This document shows positions 10,131 to 21,474 of a stretch of 64,000 nt of DNA, in pieces. The position numbers were made by a program, and so were the translations under genes. Source of the DNA: Erigeron canadensis (taxonomy: Eukaryota; Streptophyta; Magnoliopsida; Asterales; Asteraceae); the NCBI RefSeq assembly GCF_010389155.1, contig NC_057761.1:8310501-8374500 (forward strand), read 5' to 3'. Numbering within the stretch: position 1 is the stretch's first letter; each line of letters begins with the position of its first letter. The notes under the pieces were generated by a model. The model was not told the DNA's origin and searched no databases. It saw nothing but the letters and a program-made list of their open reading frames with translations.

Positions 10131-13100
10131 ATGGCTCCTAAATCTTCTCTTCTTCATCTCGTTCTCGTGATGTGAATCTACTCACTGCTGAGTACATTCC
10201 ATCACAAAATGTTATTCGTGCCACTGGTGCTCCCATAAGTTCTAAACTTATTAAATTAAATCCAAATAATCCAATAGCATCTCTCCAAGGGCTCCAGGCC
10301 GCTGACCTCTTATGGGAGAATCCAATCCTTTCTTCGGATTTCTCCCCTCAACGATGCCTTCTCTTTGAATCCACACAAGCTATTTCATGACTACTTGTGT
10401 GAATTCTGGTACACTGCCTCTCTTTCTGAGGACTGCTCATCCATCTCCTTTCTCTAAAGGATGGGTCGGTCCCGTGTACCATCACCACTGAAACATTGAG
10501 GGAAGCCCTTAACCTCAATTACTGGAGACAAAATGAAAATCCAGTGGTGATTTCCTCCAATATTAATTTCCGCCAGGTCTTCCTTGATATGGGAAATAAG
10601 GAGATGGTGGAGGGGGATGTGTTGAAGACCAAGGGGTCTATTATAATGAAAGGGCTTTCACCATCCTGGAAGTTCTTTATGGTTCACTTGGTGGAGAGTT
10701 TGGGAGGGAGTTCTGGTGGATTGGACCAGATAAACTCCTTTCAGGCAGAGATGGCTTACTGCCTCTGGAATGGACTGAGGGTAGACTTTGCAGGTATTCT
10801 GTTCAGAAGCCTGGTGTTTAAGCTGAAGGGCAACAGGGGTCCTTGTGTCCCTTTTCAAGATTCCTGTCCCTTTGTTTCATTCAGATTCTGGGCAGGGAAG
10901 AGTACAACAACACGCAATCCTTGTTCTCTATGCCAGAACTGTTGAGGAATCTGGACAACCTGGAGTCCACTTCTGATGAAGTCCAGATGTCCCCGAGAAT
11001 GATTTTTGCATTCTCTAAAACTGATGCACCACAATCTGGTGAATCAGAAAGGCAACTGGGCGGGCCTCAAAATAATGAGAGACCCACCGGTTAGTCTACT
11101 AAAGTAGTAACTGTGGCAGAAACAGGAGTCCAGGCAGTTCCTAAAGCAAGAAGATCCTCTAAAAGCAGGAGATCAAGATCTGGACTTGCTGCACCTGACC
11201 AGTCACAATCTGTGATAGTGGTCTCTGAAGCCGCTGCCGGTGATATTGCAACTGAGGATAGAGCAGTTGTAGTTGAGGCACCAGTCACCTCTGTCCAGGG
11301 AGAAGATGCTTCGGCAATGGATCCTCAAACTGATGATACCATTGAGGCAACTCAAACTGGTCATCAGGAGTCTGAACAACTTGTTCAGCCACCCCCAACA
11401 TTTATGGATCTTGGCATAAATGAGGGTGTGTTTCAGCTTGAGTCTTCGGACTCATCTGAGACAGAATCTGACCAGGAGATGGCTGATGCAATTGTACTTA
11501 ATCAGCTCCCTTCTCTCCTTGGTCAACCCCAAGAACCACATGTTTCAGTTTCCCCAACTAATGTACAAAGCTTAGATATACCTCCAATATTCACCTCTCG
11601 CCAACCACTTTCTTCCATGGGTGTGCCTAGAAATAGACACATCCTAACCCCACCGTCGTCGTCGTTCACACCTGAGCACTCTCAGCATGAACGACACATT
11701 GAATCTCTTCCCTTCATTTCTACAACCCCTCCTCTTCTATCAACTGATGCTACCGCAACTGGAGAACCAAATATTGTCATACCTCGTCCAGTTGCACCTG
11801 TAGCTTTTTCGGCTGGTCCAGTGACACCTTCTCCTCCGTCATTGGACAGCCAATTTGTGTCTTTCCAAGCCGATCTCTCGAACCTTCTCGCGAGGGTGGA
11901 AGAGATTCAAAAGACACTTGATAAGAACACCAAGTCCCTCTCCAGGTACCACAAGGATCACTTGCAAAATATTAAAGTGGTTGACCTGGGGATCAACAAG
12001 TTCTCTGCCAATGAGGACTTGGTGTTTGGCAAGCTGAACGAGTTAGTGGAATCCTCCAATCAACTGGCAACATCCTTAAGGGAGGCATTTGCACTGACTC
12101 AATCTGGAGTAACATCTTCAATATCCAACCTGCTGAACAGTACTGTCAGATCTTCAGAGGTTGATATTAAGAATCTTGAAAGGCAGGTGCAAGATTTATG
12201 TAACAAACCTGGCCTAGATGTGACTACGCTTGGGCACCAGTTGGCCTCTTCAGTAGGTCACAAGATCGAAGAAACTTTGGCTGCCAATGAAAACAACTTG
12301 ATTGAAAAGGTGATGTCTGAGATCACCAAGATTGCAGCGCCCCAGGTCGATCTCACTCCTATTACATCTGAGATTGATCGGTTGAGGTGCAGTCTGGATA
12401 CACTGGCCAGCAAGGTCTCTGAACATTCAACTGCCATATCGGATCTGACCACTGAAGTTGGCAAAGGAAGGGAGGTTGTGACTGAAAGTGTTAAGGAAGT
12501 CCCTGCAACTGGGCTCTCTTCAGATGATCTCTCAATACTCAGCCAGATTTTAAAGAGTCAAGAGCAGACAAGTGGAAATGGAATGACTCAGTCTCAAGAG
12601 ATAAATCATCTTTGGAGGACAGTTCGCATGCTTTGTGGAGTCTTCAAAGAGTGCAAGACAATGCAATCATGGCAGCCTCTAGATCGCCTGCCCTCCAGTC
12701 ATGCCGATTTTGAAGCCATTAGGCAGGGACTAGATGCTGCCAAGGGGGAAAGGTCGGTACATGCCCCTCGCACTCTTGTGGAGACTTTAGATAAAGGGAA
12801 GGAGATTGTGGTGGCTTTCAGTACTGAGGCTGGTGAGCAAGGGTTTGAGGTGTTTGAGGATGTGGTGGTAGGAGGTGTTGATAAAGGAAAGGCCATTGCT
12901 GATGAGTCTTTGGAACCGGCCACCGATGCACCAATGTTGGAAACTGGCAATGTCGATTTGTTGCCTCCAGTTACTGAAAGCGAGAGTAAGAAGTTAGTAA
13001 GAGTGGGATACCTGGTCAAGGAAAGGAAGAAACAAATGAAGGCAAACCAGTTTGAATCAAGAAAAAATATTCCAACCCCTCTTGTTGATATCACTGATGC

Positions 13101-13857
13101 TCAACTCCTTGGCTTGACACTTGTTGAACACAAGAAGATCAAAGAAGATCCAAGAATAGTCAATGCACTGAAGGAGATGCTTGAAGTGGAGCTGGACAAA
13201 CACTACCAGGATGATGAGGCTGAACTGGATGCAAAGTGTTTGAATGTGTCGGTGGAGAAGGCCAGAGAGATTAGGTCTGAAGGGATTCTCAAGAGAACTG
13301 AACAAGTAAAGAAGGCAGTCACCAAAGTGTTGAATCCACCCAAGTCCAAAGGAAGAAAACAAAAAGCCTTGCCTAGAGATGCAAATCTAAGGATTTGGGT
13401 AGAACCATCTGAACCCACAACTGATGATATTCGAGCTGCTACACAAAAGCTGAGCACGAGCAAAATAAAACTGACAAATGAATCTGAAGCTCGCACATAT
13501 TTGTTAGATGTACAGCGTCGAAGGCACAATAGAGGCAGGATTACTGATGTTAAGGTTTCAATCAAGCCTGGTGCCAAGCATTTTGTTGTTGAGGTACAAT
13601 ACTTTGGAGGGCCTAAGAGGACAACTGAGAACCCGGATGTCAATCAGTATGGTCATTCCGAACATGTTGAGATGTTGAGGTTGCTGGAGGGGAGACAGAG
13701 GAAGAATAAAGTTGAAAGAGGCTGGGAGTACGTATTGCAAAATCTTATCAAGTTCAAGGAAAACATTGAAGAAAGATTAGGCCTTGATCCTGAGGATACT
13801 CAGCCGATTTCATCAGTCTCAAAGAGAAGGAAAACTGGCGAAGGGCCATCTGTTTAA
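10131..13857 (+). pseudogene. E1 post-pol ORF, right-hand (better) version
   Basis: This large ORF lies downstream of pol, of the kind labelled 'env-like' in Sireviruses. It spans about 1,242 codons from ATG 10131 to TAA 13855-13857. The first kilobase has several frameshifts (for example near 10150, 10305 and 10860), and the rest is open from about 11100. The N-terminal 270 residues form the most conserved block (LCEFWYTA, LREALNLNYW, GLSPSWKFF, SLCFIQILG), which resembles the post-pol domain of other eudicot copia elements. Then come an acidic Ser-rich stretch (about residue 437), a Pro/Ser/Thr-rich linker, a region of about 220 residues with strong coiled-coil character (about 580-800), and a charged C-terminal domain ending in a basic SKRRKTGEG that could be a nuclear localisation signal. 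I see no signal peptide or membrane segment. The molecular function is unknown. Confidence 0.8.
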
Positions 13858-14130
13858 GTTTTCCTTCTAACTATCTACTTGTAATTTTGTGTACTCTCTT
13901 GTAATTTATTTGTAATTGTATGTATATACAAATTGCCAGATTGTAACCTACAAGTAAGATATCTGATAAGATCTACAAACACTTAAAACAAAATCCAAGA
14001 CATTTGATGATCTATAAAAATGTCTTGGAAACTCAATAGGTTTTATCAAACTCAAGTATTTCAAACTTAAACTTGTATAGAAACAAGTTTGAAATCACTT
14101 GACAATATTTCAGGACAATTAGGGGGAATT
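13858..14130 (+). other. E1 3' spacer: poly(A)-like motifs, hairpin, polypurine tract
   Basis: TTGTAAT motifs lie at about 13880-13920. A 10-bp perfect inverted repeat (14059-14068 with 14085-14094, loop 16) precedes the polypurine tract AGGGGGAA (14121-14128), which primes plus-strand synthesis next to the LTR. The same hairpin recurs in the other elements, with one substitution in type B. Confidence 0.65.
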
Positions 14131-15097
14131 TGTTAGGTCCAGTTTCTACTAAACTGGAGCTCTCCAGTGACATCTGGAGAGCATGAGAAATTGTCCGAAA
14201 TATTAGAAGTCCAGTTGCATTGTACAGGTTTAGCAACTGATGACTTCCTCCAGTTGAGATCAGAAGACTAGAATCTGAAGACCTTCCAGTTGAAGTCAAA
14301 GACAACAAATGGAAGATAGAGATTGGCAATGGCAGCGAAACCCAGTTGACAATCTACCAGATCAATCAACTGGAGAATCCTCCAGTGTAAATGCTCTTAC
14401 AAAGCTTTACACTGATTACGAGGAGGACCTTTTTACTCTACATCCTTTTAATAGGACAATGATATTGTCTTTGGTTAAAGATACAAAGATGTAGAGTGGT
14501 TGAATAAAGTAACCTTTTGTCCTACTTTATTTAACACACACGAAGGATTATTTTAACAATACTTTTGTGTGCTGTCAACCATATTTCTACGTCGAAGTTG
14601 AGATCCCCATGCTCAATCTTCGACTATAAATAGAGGTCCTTGCACAAGCTTTTTCAACAACTTTGCAAATACATATATTCTGCAATATTGGTGAACTTGT
14701 GCAATATTCTCTCAATCGCAAAAAGAAACATTTCACAACTCTAAGTGTTTTGATTGTTTAGGAGAATTTCCAAGTTTAGATCAATTGTAATTCATGGGTT
14801 GTTAGGATATTTACATTCTTGTATTATCTTGGTTCCGCAACAACCTTGTATTTTATTTAAACAAGTAATAAATAAAATACACTTGAAAATTACATATTGT
14901 CTCACCAGTTTATAAACTCGTCATTTATATTATTGCATGTATTAATATTCTGTCACCTTAATACTTAATTCCAGTTAACCTGGTACACGATCAATCTAAA
15001 CTGGTCACATCCAGATTAATTGATCGTGTTGCAAAGTTCACTCACCATCGACATAGAGGTGTCTTCAGCACCCATCTAGCTATAGTTGGGACTAACA
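14131..15097 (+). repeat. E1 3' LTR, complete, 967 bp
   Basis: It starts TGTTAGGTCC after the polypurine tract and ends GGGACTAACA. U3 is dense in CCAGTTG/CAACTGG motifs and holds three inverted repeats: CTCTACATC (14436-14444) with GATGTAGAG (14488-14496); GACAAT-gat-ATTGTC (14455-14469); and AATAAAGTA (14503-14511) with TACTTTATT (14523-14531). A TATAAATA box sits at 14625-14632. R/U5 carries GGTTCCGCAACAACC, present in all LTRs of the family here, followed by AATAAA signals (14867-14876). Confidence 0.9.
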
Positions 15098-18000
15098 AAA
15101 ACGTATGTTCAAATCTTAATACTCAAATCTTAATATCCAATCATTTCAACTTCAATTTCTTTTAACCACGAGGGAAAAACTTAAATAGCTTTTTGATGAA
15201 TAAATACTTGAGCCACTACTACTACCATTTTCAAGTCCAAGCTTTATAATACTTCTTATCTTTGCACAAGCTGTCAATCAAGTGCCTTACTTATACTTGG
15301 GGTCGTGTCATGAGGACGACCGATTAAACTTACGTAGCTAGAACACCCTAATGGTCGGACTGGAAGTGATGGTCATCACGAAGGCAACCAACCTTCCACC
15401 GTTACACTCTGGATGGGTGGACGACTCCTAGTTGCGCAACTATCTAACTACATGCCTCCCTTAGGAGTAAATAGTAGTGTACCGAAAAGAAAACGGGTTG
15501 ACAGATTTCAAGTTCATCATATAACAATTATCACTTGGAACATACGTTATAACTTCATATCATAATCATACTTATCAAGAGTCATTTCATATATCAAACT
15601 TTCTTTCAAGAAACACTTCATATATATATATATAAAATAACTTTACTTATCATGCTTTTCACCCCGAAAGTTAAACACATAAAGTAGTTTGAAAGGGGGC
15701 TATGACTCACCTTGATATGCCGCATATTATATTCACTTATCCAAAATGGGTACTTCCCATCAATCGCTCCATCATACATCCGTCACGTTTCTCAATCACA
15801 TTTGAAAGCCAAGACTATCCCTACGATAGGACTAATACATGTAAGTTCCTATTTTAAGCCATCACTTAGAAATGCCACTTTCATTATATTGCTATCAATT
15901 GTGGAATCCAAGTATATTGCCAACATTCGCATTGTTTTGGTTGTAGCGATTGATGGTGTAAAATGTTACTTTAATTACATGCGTAGTTATAAGTTGTTAG
16001 ATTTTTGGTAACTTGGCTTCATTTGTGGTTTCACTTGGCATCTTAGGTCATCATGTAGAAATATCATATTAAGTTATGTTATCCTTGTTCATCATTTGTT
16101 GTGTAATCGATTTTAGCGTGAATTAACATTTGTGATATCAATATATAGCTTGGTTAACATAATTACTTATGTCAATCTCACTTAATTATCTTTGTTTTAT
16201 TTTGATTACACTTATCTCATGAAATTCGTTTAAGTGTTATGGGCCATTATCAATTGGGCCTTAGGTGTTATGGGCTTTTAAATGTTTTGGGCTTACATTA
16301 GTTATTGGGCTTTACCTTATTTGGGTTAGGTGCATAATGGGTTATAGTGGTTATTGGGCTATAAGGCTTATTGGGCCAAGTGGGCCTACTGATTTATGTT
16401 CCTTATGGGTTCATTATTTGGGTCGGGTTAGCCCATTATGGTTCTTAGTTCATTACATAGCCCATTATGCCATTTATAAGATTACTTACAAGTTTTCTGT
16501 TTTATACTTTATTTTTAAGAACTGTTAGCTACTATTTTGGGGTCAAGACGAATTATTTGCACCTTCATGATTTTTACACAGTGACTTATATGTATCTAGT
16601 ATTTTTGTGAATTTTTGGTAAATTTTTAGATGATGTTTGGTGTCCGTAAAAATTATCCAAACACGAACTGTCCCGAATGGGCACTGCTTGCGACATCAGA
16701 AGTTTTATAAAAGTTCTTGATGTTCTGATTGTTAGAAAAATCCCATGATTTTATTTTAAGTTGAAAACACATTGAAATTACTTTCCACAAAGTATGACTT
16801 CCTGGAACTTTATGGATTAGGAGATAAAAATTGTTAAAGTTTATAAAATATTCATACAAAATTACAGTTTTGACGAGTTTCAGTAGAAAAATCATATCTT
16901 TCGTTTGGTTCAGTATTTTTGAGTACTTCCAGTTGGAGGTTAATTTTAACTCATTTGTCTACAACTTTTATTTTGACAGTCTTTCTTGAAAATGCCCTCA
17001 CATGCCCAGTTTTCTCGTTCAAAGACAGAAGATGGCTTACTTTGTTTGCCCAATGCATGCCTTTACTTTATGGCTTCACCCAATACTTATTTTGGCAAAC
17101 CCAATACATTTTGTTCATCCTAATTCATCTATTTATCTTTAATTAGTGTTTTCTCCAGATTTTATTTCATATTTTATGGACAAATCATGTGATGAAGGTG
17201 ATGAATTTATATTTGTGTTCTTGTGATTTCGGTTAGTGACTTTTATGCATTGTTTGGTCTTGAATTCTTATAAAATCCTTATTTCTTGTACTAACTTCAT
17301 AAATCCCAGATTATTAACATGTATTTAATCATCAAAATATATATATGAAATCATCAATTAAAGACCCATCTCAAATCTCAAATCAAAACAACTTAAACTA
17401 GTGCAAATCCAAGCATGCATGTAATCATCTCATCATTTTAACAACAAATCTTTATCCAACTTCAATTCAACAACTTAAAAACATATTTTTATGAAAAACT
17501 CCAGAAATATATTCATCAAGATATATAAAAATATGACCATATTTCAAAGGAAAAATCACTTTAAAAGTTATTTAATCTATAACAACACTTTTGGGTCTTA
17601 AACTTGTTGAATCCTTGAATCTTTTCTCTAGATCTTGACATGCAATATTATGAGAGAAAAGATTCTATCAACTTGCCCTCATCAAGTGTATATTCAAAAG
17701 AAAACTTGAAGATTCATAAAGAAAACATGAGTTTTTGATAAAACCTTTAAGCATAAACATAAGCAAGATTTAATCTAGTGAAAGGAGGGAAGATTATACC
17801 CTTGAAGAACACTTTTTGATGATGAGAATATGCAGATTTTCGTGACCCTTAATGCCTCCAACAACCCTTGTTTCAACCTTAATATAACCCTTAAACTATG
17901 CTTGAATTAATCCTTTGTTAATCTATCCTATAACCTTTATTATTAATATGTGTTTAGATGGATTTTTCTTCCTTTATCTTCCTTGAGGGCTGCCAAAAAT

Positions 18001-18859
18001 GTAGAGAGAAAGAGAGGAGAGAAAGTAGTTGTTTGAGTGTAAGAATGTGTTTGTGTGTGTGTTGGAAGAATAAGTGTTGGAGTGTTAATTGTATGGGGAG
18101 TATAAAGGAGGATGAATTTTGATTGGAGGTGTTGTATGGGGAGTGGGGAGGGCTGGCCATCAAGGGGGTTTTGAAGGGATTTTCTTATTTTTTTTTGTAT
18201 AAAAATAGTGTATATATATTGTAGTGTAAGTATAGGTTAAGTGGGTATTTATTTTGTAAGTGTTATGTTAGTTAAATGTAGGTAATTAGTTGTTTTGGTT
18301 AAAAAAATATATAAGTGTATGTATATGTCATGTATATATGTATGTATGGATATATTCTTGTATTTTTAGTTGGTTACAAAAGCTATTAGTTGTAAACTTG
18401 TATTTATTTTTAAGCATATATATATACTTACTCATTATTTAAGCACTTTATGTACATATAACTTACAAATATTTTCGAGATGGAAATTTTTATTTTCATG
18501 GCCATATTTACTTAAATTTGGTTTGGTGTTTAATTTGTTGGATAATTTATAGGAAATTTGGATTGTTATCTCAACTTGTGAGTCTTACATTATTGTTTAT
18601 ATAACTTAATTGGTTAACAATAAAAATTTTTGTTCAAAGGTATTTTATGAAGTTCATTTAAAACTGGTTTATTGCTTGAGATTATCTCGAATGATTCTAG
18701 TTATTGTTTATGGCATTTCTAAGGCATTTCACCGTACTAGAGGGCAATTGTCAATATGCCTAAATGTCTAGAAGGTCAATTTCCCTAACAAACCTCTAGG
18801 GATAGATACCTAGATAAATATAAGTACGTTGTCTTAGTCGGAAAATGAGGATTGTCACA
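15098..18859 (-). mobile_element. Probable long LTR of a Ty3/gypsy chromovirus (Tekay type)
   Basis: No ORF of interest occurs in about 3.7 kb. Read on the minus strand, it begins TGTGACAATCC (18859), directly inside the RT of the neighbouring Retand fragment. It then has a weak TATA region and a long CT-rich leader (about 17980-18110), followed by repeated GGGCC/GGGCTT-type motifs at 16240-16470. Near 15690-15725 is a segment reading GATATGCCGCATATCAAGG followed by GTGAGTCATAGCCCCC. I recognise such segments from long LTRs of Tekay elements; this is recall, not a search. At 15097 it is cut by E1. Whether it is a complete or solo LTR cannot be told. Confidence 0.5.
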
Positions 18860-20192
18860 CCGAAGGTCTCACGAATGTCTTTCTCTTTGTCCCTGCTTTT
18901 GATGACCATATCATCGACATATGCTTCTAGGTTTGTTCCTATCTACGTGGTGAATGCCTTGTTAACTAACCTTTGGTACGTAGCTCATGCGTTCTTTAAA
19001 CTGAATGGCATTTTTCGATAGCAATAAGTTCCTTTCCTCTGCCATTTGTATCTGATGGTAACCTTTATACGCATCTAAGAAACACTTCAGTATGTGTCCT
19101 GCTAGCGATTCTACCTTCTAATTGAATTTTGGTAGGGGGTAATAATCTTTTGGACATGCCTTGTTTATATTTGTAAAGTCGACACACATACGCCACCCGC
19201 CGTCTCCCTTTTTCACCATTACCGGGTTTGCAATCCAGATTGGGTAAGCGGATTCTCTTATTATCCCTGCTTTTAGCAGTTCCTCTACTTCTTTCCTGGC
19301 GGCCTCTTCGCTGTTGGCAGAGAGGCTGCGTTTTTTCTGGTGAACCGGTTCTATATGCTTTCGTTCGTTCAAACGGTGCTCTGTTACAAATGGCTTTCCT
19401 TCCAGTGTCAGGATCCTAGGGACCCCAATCATGTCTGTGTATTCCCATGCCAAAATATCCATGTTGGATTGTAGTAGCTTCCGGAGCTTGTATTTGCATT
19501 CGTCTGAAAGTTGGGTGCCTATAGAGACCGTTTGATCCGGAAAGTCTAGATTAATCACTATCTTCGTTGTGACTTCCTCCCCCTGCTGTTCTTTCGGGGC
19601 GAAGGTATCTCCGTCTTCTGTTCTTTTCACATCTTTAATTTGTTTTGTCTACTCGTATAATGAGCAGATCGTGCTTATCCCTGTTTCAGATCGAAACTTG
19701 ACAAGCCTGTGGATCACTGAGGGGACTATCTCCAACCGCTGCATCGTAGCTCTTCCCAAAAGGATATTATGGGGCGAAAAAGATTGTACTATCGAGGGGT
19801 CTAGTGTTTCGGTCCTCTTATGTTTTCCATCTTTGATGGTGACGTCTACATCGATTTCCCCCAGCCGCCATGTGTGCTCCCATGAAAAGCCAACTAATGG
19901 GCCTCAAGATCCAGTTTTCATGCTCGTATGGCATCGGGCGGTTTGAGGAAGCAATGCTCAAACATGATATCGCATTTTCTTCCGCTATCCAAGTAGACCC
20001 TACGTACCTCGATATTAGATATCGTGGCTTGGATAATGAGAGGGTCGTTGGAAGGCTCATTTTCCCCAGGGGAGGGAAATAAAAACATTCTGGCACAGCC
20101 TCCGTCAGATCTGGGCGACTAGCCGTTGCCTGGCTGATTGCCAATGTGGACCTTCTATTTTTCAAAGATCTGTTTTTGTTTTTCTTCACCAT
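18860..20192 (-). pseudogene. pol: Ty3/gypsy (Tat/Retand-type) pol remnant: protease region and RT
   Basis: On the minus strand, about 20190-19820 holds the gag/protease junction (CFYFPPLGK, then in a shifted frame NDPLIIQA and VRRVYLDSG, a degraded aspartic-protease region). Bases 19630-19118 form an open stretch of 170 codons with the typical Tat-clade linker (MIGVPR, AEHRL-like) and the start of RT (NPVMVKKGDGGWRMCVDF, NKACPKDYYPLP). The RT continues with frameshifts and stops to a YVDDM motif at 18906-18920 and is then cut by the gypsy LTR at 18859. The fragment is clearly defective. Lineage is from motif recognition. Confidence 0.8.
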
Positions 20193-20253
20193 GTCCTGCG
20201 GCGTGAATGCACAAAAATCTTATTGCGGGTTTTTTGATTTCGAGTGTTGCGAG

Positions 20254-20272
20254 GGTCCCACGGATGGCACCA
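20254..20272 (-). promoter_or_regulatory. Primer-binding site of the Retand-type element
   Basis: On the minus strand it reads TGGTGCCATCCGTGGGACC, close to the TGGCGCC-GTGGG type PBS of Tat-clade gypsy elements. It sits 6 bases inside the LTR end (TGTACA at 20279). Protease-coding sequence starts only about 60 bases further on, so essentially all of gag is missing. Confidence 0.6.
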
Positions 20273-20278
20273 AATGAT

Positions 20279-20719
20279 TGTACACCAAACCGAGATTAGG
20301 TTTAGAAAGGGAATGATGAGTGTTTTTAGTTATTTGTTGGCGATTCCCTGAAGGTACAGTTCGTGCCTCTTTACGCCACTCGAATATGATTGATATATGG
20401 TCAATTGAGATCGTGCTAATGACCTTGGATCTGTTTGATCTTGCTTGGTATGTATGATGGTCGGTATATTAGCCGATTATTATCGTGCTACTGAATAGGA
20501 TTTGAGTCTGCCCAATCGTATCGAGTTGATGAGTATTGTGATGAATGTGTGTTAATCAGATGGCCTTTAAAGGTCTCATGCGTCTCCTTTTATAGAGGAG
20601 ATTCGACTTCGAGAGGAAGCCAAGCTTTCTAGGGTTTTCTTGATTTAAGGCCAGGTTTATTATTTTCATGATTACCGGCCTCTTATTATATGAACAAATC
20701 CCGACTTCATAGGAGGACA
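20279..20719 (-). repeat. 5' LTR of the Retand-type element (upper boundary tentative)
   Basis: The lower boundary is fixed by the adjacent primer-binding site. On the minus strand the LTR would start TGTCCTCC (20719) and end TGTACA (20279), about 441 bp. A TATAAAAG box on the minus strand lies at 20587-20594. The upper end is chosen only because TG...CA fits; no duplicate flanks are available. Confidence 0.45.
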
Positions 20720-21474
20720 ATTCTTATCTTTTTATCTTACTGCCAGGGCCGACCCAACTATAGTGGAGGGTCAAGCATAGGCTTTAGGCCCCGAAAACCC
20801 AAAGGCCCTTAATTTTTGTATGGGCTTTTATATACTATACCCATAATATAGATTATAGAAGGAGCTAATGTCAAAAATAAATAGACGCATCGGATGAGAG
20901 TAAAAAAAAAAAGAAGAAAATAACCGCCTAAAAGAAAAAGGGTATGCAAGAAGTCCAAACAGCTCTTTCTCGAAATCTTCATCTTCTTGAAATTTGAAAA
21001 ACCTACTCCTCGCGATTATGATGGCAACGCTCGAGACTCTTGATTATAGTGAAATTGAAAGGCCTGCAACCCTTATTATGATTGAATTTTCGGTTATAAA
21101 TTTGGGTAAGTTTATTCCCTATTGTTTCTATTCTCCAAAAATCATACACTGATGCTCTCAACTTCCTATGCTTAAATATTCTGTTTTGGTGTAGTTTACA
21201 ACTGCGAACTAGCGATTAAAAAAAGGGGATTTAACTCACCAATTTATGTTTTTGTAAAGCGGTGCCACCACGGTTAACCAACAACGGCAGCGACACACAC
21301 ACTGGCACCACCATGTTCATTGTAAACCTTCTGTGATTTTTATTAATTTTTATTTTTATTTGTGTTAATTAATTTGTGATTTTGAATATTGTGATTTATT
21401 TCTATTTAACTTCATTCGTGATTTTGTGAATCAGTGAATTTGTGAGTTAGTAACTTCTAACTTTCTAAGTTTCC
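20720..21474. other. Non-coding stretch with a hAT-like terminus
   Basis: CAGGGCCGACCC at 20744 resembles the end of a hAT-type transposon (CAGGGCCGG...). It is followed by a GGCCC-rich segment, but I find no matching inverted end nearby. The remainder is AT-rich, with a poly(A)-like run near 20910, and nothing I can call. Confidence 0.35.

Larger units (their letters stand above)
1..15097 (+). mobile_element. Sirevirus-type Ty1/copia element E1 (type A), duplicated around an assembly gap
   Basis: The order gag C-terminus, pol, promoter-like spacer, post-pol ORF, hairpin, polypurine tract and LTR is that of a plant Sirevirus. The 5' LTR and most of gag lie left of the window, so the target-site duplication cannot be checked. 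Bases 3421-8788 and 8889-14290 are two versions of the same stretch on either side of 100 N. They share an unusual stop codon in pol (3493-3495 and 8959-8961), so the underlying element is probably single. The 3' LTR ends at 15097 and abuts a gypsy-type LTR. Family assignment rests on recognisable pol motifs and architecture; the subfamily label A is mine, based on comparison within the window. Confidence 0.85.

Noticed and set aside
10131..13857. Calling the post-pol ORF an envelope gene
   Set aside because: No signal peptide, membrane anchor or fusion-peptide-like segment is visible in any of the copies.
20744..20760. CAGGGCCGACCC as the end of a hAT element
   Set aside because: No matching inverted terminus or 8-bp duplication found within the next kilobase; kept only as a note in the spacer entry.
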